Shown here: positions 45,601 through 53,664 of the stretch, piece by piece
Position numbering within the stretch: the first letter of the stretch is position 1
How the letters are laid out: the number at the start of each line of letters is the position of its first letter
Assembly (NCBI RefSeq): GCF_034009455.1
Contig: NZ_CP125380.1
Location: forward strand, 3,609,501-3,673,500
Source: Pseudomonas sp. P5_109
GTDB taxonomy: Bacteria; Pseudomonadota; Gammaproteobacteria; Pseudomonadales; Pseudomonadaceae
DNA: 64,000 nucleotides
Direction: 5' to 3'
The notes under the pieces: generated by a model
The model's database searches: none
Told to the model about the DNA's origin: nothing
Seen by the model: only the letters and a program-made list of their open reading frames with translations
Translations under genes and position numbers: made by a program

Positions 45601-46901
45601 AGGCTTTGAGTAACAACGTCTGGATGCTCGGGTGCTGGAGTGAATGATCGGGAAGGAAGATCAGTTGCACCATTTTTCCAGGCGTGGCCGCCCGGTTCGG
45701 ATCTCCTCGAGTGACTGCCGGGCTCAGGATTGGGACGGGATGTTGAAATGTGGCTACTGTCCAGCCTCAGTAGGCGGGCAGTATTCAGCGCATTGCACAC
45801 GTATAAAAGCTTGCCAACGAATCCTTCAGGCACTCTCGGGCCTTTCGTGGAGACTGCTGTGTAAAAGTCCGCGTTGCGCTCAATGGTCTGCAAGTGCGAC
45901 AGCAGGGTTGGCCCACGCTCATCTGAGGCGCGCGCATCTTGCACTTTTGTCTGATTCAACAGGGCCCATAACGTCCCGGCGCCCTGAGAAAAACTATCGA
46001 GCCAACTGGGGCCGACGATCCACTCGAACCAAGTCGGCTTAATGACTTCGACGGGGCTGATTTGTGCGAGAACAGCTTCGACAGTCTTCGCAAACCCATC
46101 GGGCCAGCGAACGCGCGCCACTTGCGATGGATTCTTGAGTTCGTGAATGAAATCGCGCAATGCCTCGTGCGCGTTGTGGGGCGTGGGGCGTACCTTGGAC
46201 AGGTCTTCAAGCATCAACAGTTTGCCATCAAGCGCGCCATCACTTGCGCGAATATAGCTCCGGGCTTGTTTGGCGATCTGCTTGATTGCCTGCCATTGCT
46301 CATCCGGCATTAACTCATTGTTTGCAATCCGCTCATCCCGCTGTGCACTTGAACGATTCAAATGGGACTGGATAAACCCGGTCACGCCCTCCCCGTTTTG
46401 CCCACTTGGAAACCTGATATTTTCTCCCAACGCTGTTTGCCACTGACTCGGCGGTAGATCGCAAATTACTTTTACGATGACTTGCAGCCGACTTTTTGTC
46501 AGCTCACCAACAGGACGAATCGAGCGCAACATCGCGTCAGCAAGTAATCCGGCAAGGACCTGGCCTGTCTTTGTTTGCAAGATGCCGCTGCTGAGAATGT
46601 CCAGCATTTCCTGCTCCGACAGCGTTGTCGTTCTCAAATGCTCCGTGAGCGCAGACCACGCCCGATCGAGACCTGCCTGATTGGCAAAATCTGCAGAAGA
46701 TTGGAATGTCGGACCTGCCAATACCGGTGGCGGCAAGTCAGCATTCGATCTTGTGGCGTTTTGTAATAAGCGCAGGATCTCAGGGTTATTCCTGGCCCTT
46801 GAAAACTCATGGGAGAGTCGGGTTTCGGGTCGATTATCGTTAACCTGAAAATGTGCAGTCGAAGAGCCCGCGGCAGAGGTTACGTTACGAAAAGGTGGCA
46901 T
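42618..46901 (-). CDS. Large modular toxin candidate with C-terminal ADP-ribosyltransferase domain
   Basis: A 1427-residue protein from the ATG at 46901. The C-terminal 190 residues resemble the enterotoxin A-type ADP-ribosyltransferase fold. FLLRGEK (R1247) is the NAD-binding Arg, RGISTSPYLS (S1304-T1305-S1306) the STS motif, and LEINFGEKIPGSRVLGAY places E1362 where LT has E112. Upstream are a polar N-terminal region without signal peptide, a strongly acidic tract (about 586-675), RNKR at 696-699, a beta-rich middle, and a hydrophobic Gly/Ala/Val stretch (about 1066-1100) that could insert in membranes. No immunity gene is adjacent. The part coding for residues 690-1427 is clearly AT-richer than the genome. 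Delivery (type III, type VI or uptake) is unknown. The transferase call is by motif; the rest is inference. Confidence 0.75.
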   Translation of the reverse strand: MPPFRNVTSAAGSSTAHFQVNDNRPETRLSHEFSRARNNPEILRLLQNATRSNADLPPPVLAGPTFQSSADFANQAGLDRAWSALTEHLRTTTLSEQEMLDILSSGILQTKTGQVLAGLLADAMLRSIRPVGELTKSRLQVIVKVICDLPPSQWQTALGENIRFPSGQNGEGVTGFIQSHLNRSSAQRDERIANNELMPDEQWQAIKQIAKQARSYIRASDGALDGKLLMLEDLSKVRPTPHNAHEALRDFIHELKNPSQVARVRWPDGFAKTVEAVLAQISPVEVIKPTWFEWIVGPSWLDSFSQGAGTLWALLNQTKVQDARASDERGPTLLSHLQTIERNADFYTAVSTKGPRVPEGFVGKLLYVCNALNTARLLRLDSSHISTSRPNPEPGSHSRRSEPGGHAWKNGATDLPSRSFTPAPEHPDVVTQSLMNQISPAQFAAQVDEVATWLINTITPWNTAYASELEKVVVMLDPLKIRVDNPAVEHSHASAIWSRTPDMEALRQQLGEWLSRMSGTLISTGAAVISRTGDLIERHPRSAVGIFAAFMGISGLYTNWFQPVPEIIDPSRIGAPELEVMPDEAALIYEAILEDVEDLFEEQPDFAAEIAQRVSQSEYLDPVDDPQLIEDVEELLQQSFPDMPDMTYQSMLAEMMELSTSDVEGESEDDLDDENVMEAQVFANPFRDSEEMAGVRNKRDVEVNVGPKGVFIRIIIAKAVVDASNRRLQEVTPVQQPDEEIAPGVTVDQAAQKVIATFEAAQKISDPYKFLAASISNLFAEHSSLRDKAAGITANTSVNVVYTSVKPFSLPPFSIEVKKFTLAEVCIDAHLRGSSFNERVEVAWPQGMSSELKDAISSANFQDDYKKLINEVINRPDVAALWRLKKEKDVEFALDSYLKTETRSTEGATIANDFLSGDLHGELVFANSKERRERWPLSDAIYLSGKSGYGLLVLLNERKVVEVPKSWAEGEEKAFVPSDLKKDIADRIRIEESYGRVDADYEPQWAFKEGGRYYWSYEPLVPSGHPDENIIETLYKVQVDKVLSDVDALVSTGWERLADGALDAAGKLLVALSIAVGFVPVAGVPVSAATRAAGAFLLGLPSTGTDAVRAILADDPATRELHEKNAMRGVIMDFAGPLASKLLGSAFTKVANSKITHKVLEILDLKRIPRSLAKQFNDIPKWIPAKVRSSSKIQALRDRKFRNHNVIDKLNHLADGPRVAEKLAKQTGVRYFANPQSGYVHEGFLLRGEKFRNGMPTFKENAEYAFEHGFELTHPIKNVKQVNGMKGGFGGGKNQADWDGRGISTSPYLSEGGAGAHHYGAGRPEGGITYVIDARGTPGFDLYANRNYADRPPIELGSKPLEINFGEKIPGSRVLGAYDKLNKFWPNPLALQEAIRNSVPIMDGAVHGLVKPLVRFVNVTSAAKPAV

Positions 46902-47053
46902 TGTTTTTTCCGTGGGTGCTGGACATTTCCATCCAGCTTAAACACCCGTCTCCCGCACAACTTTTAAAAAACGCTTATTGAGTCGTTCTATCAGGGGACC
47001 GGCCAAGGTCGCATTCACCCAACTCAACGTTTGACTCACAGCCTTGCCTGACC

Positions 47054-47087
47054 GAAGCTGGCAACTTTGCCAAAGCTTGCCAGCTTC
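47054..47087. promoter_or_regulatory. 34-bp near-perfect palindrome before the TPR gene
   Basis: GAAGCTGGCAA (47054-47064) and TTGCCAGCTTC (47077-47087) are exact inverses, and the interior CTTTG/CAAAG continues the symmetry. It ends 10 bases before the TPR start codon, between this gene and the divergent toxin gene. It could be an operator or an RNA hairpin masking the translation start. Confidence 0.5.
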
Positions 47088-47097
47088 CGGATTCTGC

Positions 47098-48153
47098 ATG
47101 CCCAAGTCCCGCCGCAACCTGCTCATCAGTCTCTCTATCCTGTTCGCCATCGGACTTGCGTGGTATTCCCTGCGCGATACCACCCCGGCGGTGCCCGAAG
47201 CCATCAAGCATGGTTACAGCGAAGCGCTGGCTGCTGCCCGGGCCGGTCAACCGGGGGCCGCGCGGGTGCTCTATCAGCAATTGGGTCGCCCGGACCTGTC
47301 GCCCAAGCGGCGCGTCTGGCTGCATGCCGAACTGCCGAATTATCCAAGCTCGGTGGCCCTGAAACTGGCGGACTCCGACTTGCAGAACGAGTCGCCCGAA
47401 GTGCGTATCGCCGCGATCAAGAGCATCAGCGCCCTGGTGCCGAACGGCCAGCGCAGTCTGTTGCTGGGGCCATTGCTCGATGACAGCGAACAAAGCGTTC
47501 GACTGGCCGCAATCAATGCGCTGCTGGGCTTGTCCCCGGACGACCTGGGGTTGTATTTCGGGCCGCTGGAGCAAGCCATCGACGCCTGGGAACAAGTGCT
47601 CAAGAGCGAGCCGCAAAGCGCCGACAATCAGTACCAACTGGCCCGACTGCACCTGCACAACGCCGAGCTCAAGGAAGCGCAACAGGCCCTGGACAACACC
47701 CTGCGCCTGGCGCCGGACAACCTGCCGGCGCTGGTGCTGCAAATCGAAGTGCTGGATAAACAGGGCCAAAACGACGCCGCCCGGCAGCTGTTGGCCAAAC
47801 AACTCCAGGCGCAACCCGACTCGGCCTATCTGCAACATGCCCTGGGGCTCTGGCTGCTGCATCACGAGCAAAGCGAGTTCGCCCTGCTCGGCCTGTCCAA
47901 GGCCGTTGAACTTGAGCCGAACAACCGCGATTACCGCTACGACCTGGCGACCACGTTGCACGGTGAGCAGGAGCTCGAAGCGGCGCAGAATCAGTTGCAG
48001 GAAATCGTTCAGCGCCATCCGAACGATCGCAAGGCCCGGGTGCTGCTGATCAATTACTGGAAGGAAAGCGGGCAGCTGCAAAACGTGCAGATCCTCTCGG
48101 CCCAGCTCGAACAAATGAACCCCGATGATCCGGCGCTGCAACAGGGGCTCTGA
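47098..48153 (+). CDS. Membrane-anchored HEAT/TPR repeat protein
   Basis: A 351-residue protein from the ATG at 47098 (MPKSRRNLLISLSILFAIGL). One N-terminal membrane helix (about 7-23) follows a positively charged start, so the rest faces the periplasm. Residues about 70-150 look like HEAT-type repeats (SPEVRIAAIKSISALVP, EQSVRLAAINALLGLSP), and residues about 160-345 are TPR units (NQYQLARLHLHNAELKEAQQ and three more). It is probably a scaffold. It precedes the KaiC-like gene on the same strand by 113 bases; a hairpin (AGGCAGCC at 48205 with GGCTGCCT at 48231) lies between, so the two may be separate transcripts. Confidence 0.8.
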   Translation: MPKSRRNLLISLSILFAIGLAWYSLRDTTPAVPEAIKHGYSEALAAARAGQPGAARVLYQQLGRPDLSPKRRVWLHAELPNYPSSVALKLADSDLQNESPEVRIAAIKSISALVPNGQRSLLLGPLLDDSEQSVRLAAINALLGLSPDDLGLYFGPLEQAIDAWEQVLKSEPQSADNQYQLARLHLHNAELKEAQQALDNTLRLAPDNLPALVLQIEVLDKQGQNDAARQLLAKQLQAQPDSAYLQHALGLWLLHHEQSEFALLGLSKAVELEPNNRDYRYDLATTLHGEQELEAAQNQLQEIVQRHPNDRKARVLLINYWKESGQLQNVQILSAQLEQMNPDDPALQQGL

Positions 48154-48266
48154 CCCCGACTGACATTTCGTTGAACCGTCGTCCCGGCCAAGGGTCAAGT
48201 GAAAAGGCAGCCTAACGCCATGTTTCCCATGGCTGCCTCGTTCCCAGGCCAGGAGAGGACACTCAT

Positions 48267-49769
48267 TTGTCTCTATTCAACGAATTGAACTTTACCAAGG
48301 CAGCCACCGGTATCGAAGGTCTTGACGATATCCTCAATGGCGGACTGTCTCGCGGTCATGTGTTTTTGCTGGAAGGCGAACCTGGCACCGGCAAGACCAC
48401 CGTGGCGTTGCATTTCCTGTTGGCAGGTGCGCAAGCCGGTGAACGTTCGTTGTACATCACGCTGTCCGAAACCGAACGCGAGCTGCGCCAGGGCGCCTTG
48501 TCCCATGGCTGGGAGATGGATGACAACGTCCATATCTTCGAGCTGACGCCCCCGGAAAGCCTGCTCAATGCCGAACAGCAGCAGTCGCTGCTCTATTCCT
48601 CCGACCTTGAATTGGGCGAAGCCACCCGCCAGATCTTCGAAGTGGTCGAACGGGTCAAACCGACCCGGGTTGTGCTGGACAGCCTTTCCGAGATTCGCCT
48701 GCTGGCGCAAAGCTCGCTGCGCTATCGCCGGCAGATCCTGGCGATCAAACACTATTTCGTGCGGTACGACGCCACGGTGCTGCTGCTCGATGACCTGACC
48801 ACCGAGTCCCTGGACAAAACCGTGCACAGCGTCGCCCACGGCGTGATTCGCCTGGAAGAGTTGACGCCAAACTATGGCGCCGAACGACGTCGCATCCGCG
48901 TGGTGAAGTACCGCGGCCAGAAATACCGGGGCGGCTTTCATGACTTCACCATCATGGCCGACGGCGTACATGTCTTCCCGCGCCTGGTGGCCGCCGAACA
49001 TCGCGGTCAATACCTGCGCCAGCAATTGACCAGCGGCATCCGCGAAATGGATTCGCTGCTGGGCGGCGGGATCGAAACCGGTTCCAGCACCTTGATTCTC
49101 GGTCCGGCCGGTACCGGCAAATCGCTGATCTCCATGGTGTTCGCCGCCGCGGCCGTGGCCCGGGGTGAAAAAGCCGCGTTGTTCATTTTCGATGAAGAGA
49201 TGGGGTTGCTGTTCGAGCGCATGAAGAACATCGGCATCGATTTGCAGGCCCTGCAAGACAGCGGCAATTTGCTGATCGAACAAGTGGACGCGGCGGAACT
49301 CTCTCCCGGCGAGTTCTCCCACCGGGTCCGGCGCTGTGTCGACGAAGGCAATATCAAAACCGTGGTGATCGACAGCATCAATGGCTATCAGGCGGCAATG
49401 CCGGAAGAGAACGCCCTGGTGCTGCACATGCACGAGTTGCTGCTGTACCTCAATCGCCAGGGCGCCGCGACCTTCATGACGGTTGCCCAGCATGGCCTGG
49501 TCGGTGACATGCAGGCCCCGGTCGACATCACTTACCTGGCCGATACGGTCATTCTGCTGCGTTATTTCGAAGCACTGGGCAAGGTGCGCCGGGCGATTTC
49601 GATCATCAAGAAACGTACCGGCAGCCATGAATCGACCATCCGGGAATACCGCATCAGCGCCCAGGGCATGACCATCGGTGAACCGCTGGAAGCCTTCCAG
49701 GGCGTGTTGCGTGGCGTCCCCACCTATCTTGGGGCCAGCAAACCGTTGCTCGCGGACGAGATCCGGTGA
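48267..49769 (+). CDS. KaiC-like double-domain ATPase
   Basis: A 500-residue protein from a TTG at 48267 with AGGAGAGG upstream. It has two RecA-like KaiC domains. The first has Walker A GEPGTGKT (37-44) and SETERE (68-72) in place of the catalytic Glu pair. The second has Walker A GPAGTGKS (279-286) and FDEEMGLL (catalytic Glu pair 310-311). In cyanobacterial KaiC the phosphorylated Ser-Thr lies before the TDTI strand; here that place reads ITYLADTVILL, with T422 and Y423. No kaiA or kaiB is near. The hybrid kinase gene overlaps its stop (GTGA), so it should act with that kinase, probably as an ATP-driven signalling hub. Confidence 0.92.
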   Translation: MSLFNELNFTKAATGIEGLDDILNGGLSRGHVFLLEGEPGTGKTTVALHFLLAGAQAGERSLYITLSETERELRQGALSHGWEMDDNVHIFELTPPESLLNAEQQQSLLYSSDLELGEATRQIFEVVERVKPTRVVLDSLSEIRLLAQSSLRYRRQILAIKHYFVRYDATVLLLDDLTTESLDKTVHSVAHGVIRLEELTPNYGAERRRIRVVKYRGQKYRGGFHDFTIMADGVHVFPRLVAAEHRGQYLRQQLTSGIREMDSLLGGGIETGSSTLILGPAGTGKSLISMVFAAAAVARGEKAALFIFDEEMGLLFERMKNIGIDLQALQDSGNLLIEQVDAAELSPGEFSHRVRRCVDEGNIKTVVIDSINGYQAAMPEENALVLHMHELLLYLNRQGAATFMTVAQHGLVGDMQAPVDITYLADTVILLRYFEALGKVRRAISIIKKRTGSHESTIREYRISAQGMTIGEPLEAFQGVLRGVPTYLGASKPLLADEIR

Positions 49770-51436
49770 CGGTCATGCAAGCGACGCCCGAACACGCAAT
49801 CATCCTTGCACCACGAGGGCGCGACAGCCAGTTAGCCCTGATGATGCTCAACGAGGCCGGGGTTCACGGGGTGATCAGTCGCGACCTGCCAGGGTTGTGC
49901 GCCGAACTGGAACTGGGAGCCGGCCTGCTGCTGATCTCCTCCGAGGCACTGCTCGGTGGTGATCTGGAACCGCTGATCCGCTTGATCGAACAGCAGCCCG
50001 CATGGTCGGACCTGCCGATCGTATTGATGACGCACCATGGCGGCCCACAACAGAACCCGGCATCACGCTTCGGCCCGCAATTGGGCAACGTGACCTTCCT
50101 CGAACGTCCTTTTCACCCGGTCACGCTGATCAGCCTGGTCACCACGGCCCTGCGCGGGCGTCGACGGCAGTACGAAGCCAGGGATCGGCTGATTGACCTG
50201 AGCCAGAGCGAACTGCGCCTGCAAAACACCCTTGAAACCCTTGAACAGCAAGTGGAAGAGCGCACTGCGCAACTTCGCCACAACGAAGAAGCGTTGCGCC
50301 AGTCGCAGAAAATGGAAGCCGTCGGCCAGCTCACCGGCGGTATCGCCCACGACTTCAACAACATGCTGACCGGCATCATCGGCAGCCTCGAGTTGTTGCG
50401 TCGACGCCTGGCCCGGGGGCGAACCGAAGACCTCGACAGCCTGATCGATCTAGGGGTGACTTCAGCCAACCGTGCGGCGGGCCTGACTCACCGGCTACTG
50501 GCTTTTTCCCGGCGGCAGTCGCTGGATTCGAAACCCGTGGAGATGAACACCCTGGTGATTTCCATGGGCGAACTGCTGCAACGCAGCATCAACGAAAGCA
50601 TTCACCTGGACATGCAACTCGATGAGCAACTGTGGGTGGCCAAAGCCGATCCCAATCAACTGGAAAGCGCCCTGCTCAACCTGGTGATCAATGCTCGCGA
50701 TGCCATGCCCAATGGCGGCAGACTGGTGGTCTCCACCTCGAACCAATGCCTCGACGAGGATTTCACTCAAGCACAAGGCAATCTCGATGCAGGGGATTAC
50801 GTGGTGCTCAGCGTGACCGATACCGGCTGCGGTATGCCGCAAAGCATCATCAACCGCGTCTTTGATCCGTTCTTCACCACCAAGCCCATCGGCCAAGGCA
50901 CCGGGCTGGGTTTATCCATGATCTATGGCTTCAGCAAGCAGTCGGGAGGTCACGTCGCCATCCACAGCGTCGTGGGCGAAGGCACCACGGTGAGCCTGTT
51001 TCTGCCGCGCTTTGGGGGTGACCTGCCCCAGGAGCATCCGATCAACGTCGAATACCCGCCCTTTGCCAATAATGGCGAGACGGTGCTGATAGTCGAGGAC
51101 GATCCGGCGGTGCGGGTGCTGGTCAGCACGGTGTTGAGCGAGCTGGGTTATACCTTCGTCGAGGCCTGTGATGGCGATAGCGCGGTACCGATCCTCGATT
51201 CCGCCCAGCGCATCGACCTGCTGATCAGCGATGTCGGCCTGCCCGGCATGAATGGCCGGCAACTGGCGGAAATCGGCCGGCAACTGCGGCCCGATCTCCG
51301 GGTGCTGTTCATCACCGGCTACGCCGAGCATGCCGCGGTGCGCGGCGGGTTCCTCGATCCGGGCATGCAGATGATCACCAAGCCATTTACCTTCGACCTG
51401 TTGACGGCGAAGGTCAGGGAGATGCTCAGCGCCTGA
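49766..51436 (+). CDS. Hybrid sensor histidine kinase with N-terminal pseudo-receiver and C-terminal receiver
   Basis: A 556-residue soluble protein. The GTG at 49766 overlaps the KaiC stop; an ATG three codons later is also possible. Residues 8-130 have a receiver fold, but the phosphate-accepting Asp is replaced ([12 protein letters not shown]), so it is a pseudo-receiver. A coiled coil (about 140-182) leads to the HisKA helix [20 protein letters not shown] (H195), then N box [11 protein letters not shown]1 DTGCGMP, and G2 [14 protein letters not shown]. The C-terminal receiver has IVEDDP and [13 protein letters not shown] (D489). No membrane segment or PAS domain is seen, so input most likely comes from KaiC through the pseudo-receiver. 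Confidence 0.92.
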   Translation: MTVMQATPEHAIILAPRGRDSQLALMMLNEAGVHGVISRDLPGLCAELELGAGLLLISSEALLGGDLEPLIRLIEQQPAWSDLPIVLMTHHGGPQQNPASRFGPQLGNVTFLERPFHPVTLISLVTTALRGRRRQYEARDRLIDLSQSELRLQNTLETLEQQVEERTAQLRHNEEALRQSQKMEAVGQLTGGIAHDFNNMLTGIIGSLELLRRRLARGRTEDLDSLIDLGVTSANRAAGLTHRLLAFSRRQSLDSKPVEMNTLVISMGELLQRSINESIHLDMQLDEQLWVAKADPNQLESALLNLVINARDAMPNGGRLVVSTSNQCLDEDFTQAQGNLDAGDYVVLSVTDTGCGMPQSIINRVFDPFFTTKPIGQGTGLGLSMIYGFSKQSGGHVAIHSVVGEGTTVSLFLPRFGGDLPQEHPINVEYPPFANNGETVLIVEDDPAVRVLVSTVLSELGYTFVEACDGDSAVPILDSAQRIDLLISDVGLPGMNGRQLAEIGRQLRPDLRVLFITGYAEHAAVRGGFLDPGMQMITKPFTFDLLTAKVREMLSA

Positions 51437-51440
51437 ACGC

Positions 51441-51818
51441 TTACGAAAGCATGTCCTGCATCAGCTCCTGCAATTTGTCCAGATCGAACGGTTTGTCCAG
51501 GATCGGCGCCTTGCGGGTGATCGGGCTGTCGGTGTCACGGATTTCCTGGGCATAGCCGCTGATGAAAATCACCTTGAGTTCCGGTCGCAGTTTCACGGCG
51601 GGCTCGGCGATCTGCACGCCGGAGATGCCGCCAGGCAAGCGGAAGTCGGTGATCATCATGTCCAGGTGTGGTTTGCTCGCCAGGATCTCAAAAGCCTGTT
51701 CGCCGTTTTCGGCCTGCAATACGCGGTAACCCTCGCCCGACAGATAAGCGGACAGCACCATCAGAATCGAGGGGTCGTCCTCGACGACGAGTACTACATC
51801 TTGTGCATCTTCGCTCAT
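51441..51818 (-). CDS. Single-domain response regulator
   Basis: A 125-residue receiver from the ATG at 51818 (MSEDAQDVVLVVEDDPSIL); a TTG seven codons earlier is rejected for lack of a ribosome binding site. The phosphoacceptor is D58 in MMITDFRLPGG; the switch Thr/Ser is in IFISGYAQE and the conserved Lys in PILDKPFDLDK. No output domain. It is the last gene of the minus-strand signalling operon, and its stop lies four bases from the stop of the KaiC-linked hybrid kinase on the other strand. Confidence 0.93.
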   Translation of the reverse strand: MSEDAQDVVLVVEDDPSILMVLSAYLSGEGYRVLQAENGEQAFEILASKPHLDMMITDFRLPGGISGVQIAEPAVKLRPELKVIFISGYAQEIRDTDSPITRKAPILDKPFDLDKLQELMQDMLS

Positions 51819-51895
51819 GGGAAGCCTTTGTTCGGTCAATTGCTGCTGATACGACCGTGAGGTCGATCAGAGGTTGCGTTTATCTGGCTGTTTTC

Positions 51896-53077
51896 CTACA
51901 GCGGCAGACAAACGCGAAACAAGGCGCCTTCGCCAATCCTGCTCTGGACCGTAATAGTACCGCCATGAGCGGCAACAATTTGTTCTGAAATAAACAAACC
52001 CAGGCCCAGTCCGGCGACGGCGTGCTTGGCCGATACGCGTTCGAATTGCTGGAATATGCGTTTCTGGTTTTCTTCGCTAATGCCGATCCCCTGGTCCTGC
52101 ACGTCCACCAGCGCCTGGCCGCCTTCACTGTATACCTTCACCGTGATCGGGCTCTTGGCCCCGTAGCGCAAGGCGTTGGTCAGGAGGTTGGAAATGACCT
52201 GTTCAATACGAAACTCGTCCCAATTTCCGATCACCGGTTGTTCGGCATCGAGGGTGACCGATGTCTCGGCGGCGTCGATCTGCTGGGAAAAGTTGTGCAG
52301 CACATCGCGAACCAGCGTCGAAAGATCGAACCTCGTCGGCCGGATCGACAACTTTCCAATGCGAATGCGCGAGACATCGAGCATGTCTTCGATCAAGCGG
52401 ATGAGGCTTTTGATCTGCCGCTCGTCGCGGTCGACCATGGCGTGCATCTTGTCCAGGGTGAAAGCCGCGGCGTTATCCCGGGCCAGGTGCATCTTGCGCA
52501 GCTGGGTTTCAAGGATCAGGCCGTTGAGCGGCGTGCGCACTTCGTGGGCGACGATGGACATGAAGTCATCGCGCATGCGCACCGCCTGCTCCAGTTCCAG
52601 CTGGGTGTTTTGCAGTTGCTTGAGCAGGGTTTCCTGATCGCGGCGACTTTCCTCAAGGGCCAGCACTTGTTCCTTCATCGCCTTGCTCTGGCGATACAGG
52701 TCGACGAACACATTGACCTTGCTCTTGACCGCGTGGATGTCCAGCGGTTTGTGCAGGAAGTCCACAGCGCCGCTTTCATAGCCCTTGAACGCGTAGTTCA
52801 TTTCACGCCCGGCGGCACTGACGAACACGATAGGGATGTTCCGGGTTTTTTCCGTGCCACGCATCAATTCGGCCAGTTCGAAGCCATTCATGCCCGGCAT
52901 CTGCACATCGAGGATGGCCATGGCGAATTCGTGTTGCAACAGCAATGACAAGGCTTCGTCGGCGGACAGCGCCTTGAACACGATCCGGTCCTCACGCTTG
53001 ATCAGCGCTTCGAGCGCCAGCAGGTTCTCCGGCAGATCGTCGACGATCAGCAGTTTGGCCTTTATATGACTTAGCAT
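51896..53077 (-). CDS. Hybrid histidine kinase, receiver at the N-terminus
   Basis: A 393-residue protein from the ATG at 53077 (MLSHIKAKLLIVDDLPENLL), overlapping the CheB stop. The N-terminal receiver has D57 in AILDVQMPGMNGFELAELM. A coiled coil (about 125-168) leads to the kinase: DDFMSIVAHEVRTPLNGLIL (H178), the N box QVISNLLTNALRYG, G1 DQGIGIS, and GLGLGLFISEQIVAAHGG. This RR-HK order is the one in which a phosphorylated receiver controls the kinase. No membrane segment. It sits between CheB and the single-domain regulator in a tight operon, and probably receives phosphate from the giant kinase at 54494. Confidence 0.93.
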   Translation of the reverse strand: MLSHIKAKLLIVDDLPENLLALEALIKREDRIVFKALSADEALSLLLQHEFAMAILDVQMPGMNGFELAELMRGTEKTRNIPIVFVSAAGREMNYAFKGYESGAVDFLHKPLDIHAVKSKVNVFVDLYRQSKAMKEQVLALEESRRDQETLLKQLQNTQLELEQAVRMRDDFMSIVAHEVRTPLNGLILETQLRKMHLARDNAAAFTLDKMHAMVDRDERQIKSLIRLIEDMLDVSRIRIGKLSIRPTRFDLSTLVRDVLHNFSQQIDAAETSVTLDAEQPVIGNWDEFRIEQVISNLLTNALRYGAKSPITVKVYSEGGQALVDVQDQGIGISEENQKRIFQQFERVSAKHAVAGLGLGLFISEQIVAAHGGTITVQSRIGEGALFRVCLPL

Positions 53078-53664
53078 GCGATTCGTTCCAGCTCGACAAG
53101 CAGACGGCCGATGCCGCGTACGGGAAGTATGTGGTCTGGCTGGTGCAGGTCCAGTGCAGCCTGGGGCATGGTGGCGACCTGAGCCTCTTGCGGGTCTTGG
53201 ACGATGGTCATGCCACCGTGCCGTTTGACCTGGGCCAGCCCGCGTGCGCCGTCGCGGTTGGCGCCGGTGAGCAATACCGCGGCCAGATTGGCGCCATACG
53301 CATCGGCGGCCGATTCGAACAGGTAATCGATGGCGGGTCGCGAATGATGCACTCGAGGCTCCAGGCTCAGGGAAAAGCTGCGGTCCCGCTCCACCGACAA
53401 GTGATAGCCCGGTGCAGCAAAATACAGCGTGCCGGCTTCCACCAGGGTCTTGTCGCACGCCTCCAGCACTGGCAGGGCAACCCGACGGGAAAACACGTCC
53501 GCCAGATGGCTGCGGCGCTCATCCGGCAAGTGCAGCACGACAATGATTGGCAGCGCGAAGCCTTCGCGCAACGGCCCGAGGATGCTCAGCAGCGCCTCGA
53601 CGCCACCGGCGGAGGCACCGATTACAATCGCTTCGATCGCTGGCAGACCCGTTGCACTGTTCAT
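53071..53664 (-). CDS. Stand-alone CheB-type protein-glutamate methylesterase
   Basis: A 197-residue protein consisting only of the methylesterase domain; the N-terminal receiver of classical CheB is missing. The likely catalytic triad is S18 (VIGASAGGVEAL), H45 (VVLHLPDE) and D138 (LLTGANRDGARGL). It should remove methyl esters or deamidate Gln side chains on a coiled-coil receptor. The start overlaps the CheR stop (ATGA), and the end overlaps the RR-kinase start by 7 bases. No chemoreceptor gene is near. A link with the coiled-coil region of the giant kinase is possible but not shown. Confidence 0.92.
   Translation of the reverse strand: MNSATGLPAIEAIVIGASAGGVEALLSILGPLREGFALPIIVVLHLPDERRSHLADVFSRRVALPVLEACDKTLVEAGTLYFAAPGYHLSVERDRSFSLSLEPRVHHSRPAIDYLFESAADAYGANLAAVLLTGANRDGARGLAQVKRHGGMTIVQDPQEAQVATMPQAALDLHQPDHILPVRGIGRLLVELERIAC

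Noticed and set aside
42618..46901. Contact-dependent or Rhs-type antibacterial toxin with immunity
   Set aside because: No Rhs/YD repeats, filamentous haemagglutinin repeats or small immunity gene beside it were seen; the FUSC and TPR neighbours are unrelated.
48273..49628. Open frame of about 450 codons opposite the KaiC-like gene
   Set aside because: Shadow of the real gene: no ribosome binding site, His/Gln/Arg-rich composition and no known fold.
48267..49769. Complete circadian kai system
   Set aside because: No kaiA or kaiB is present in the window and the CII phosphosite pair is not conserved; only a KaiC-like role is claimed.
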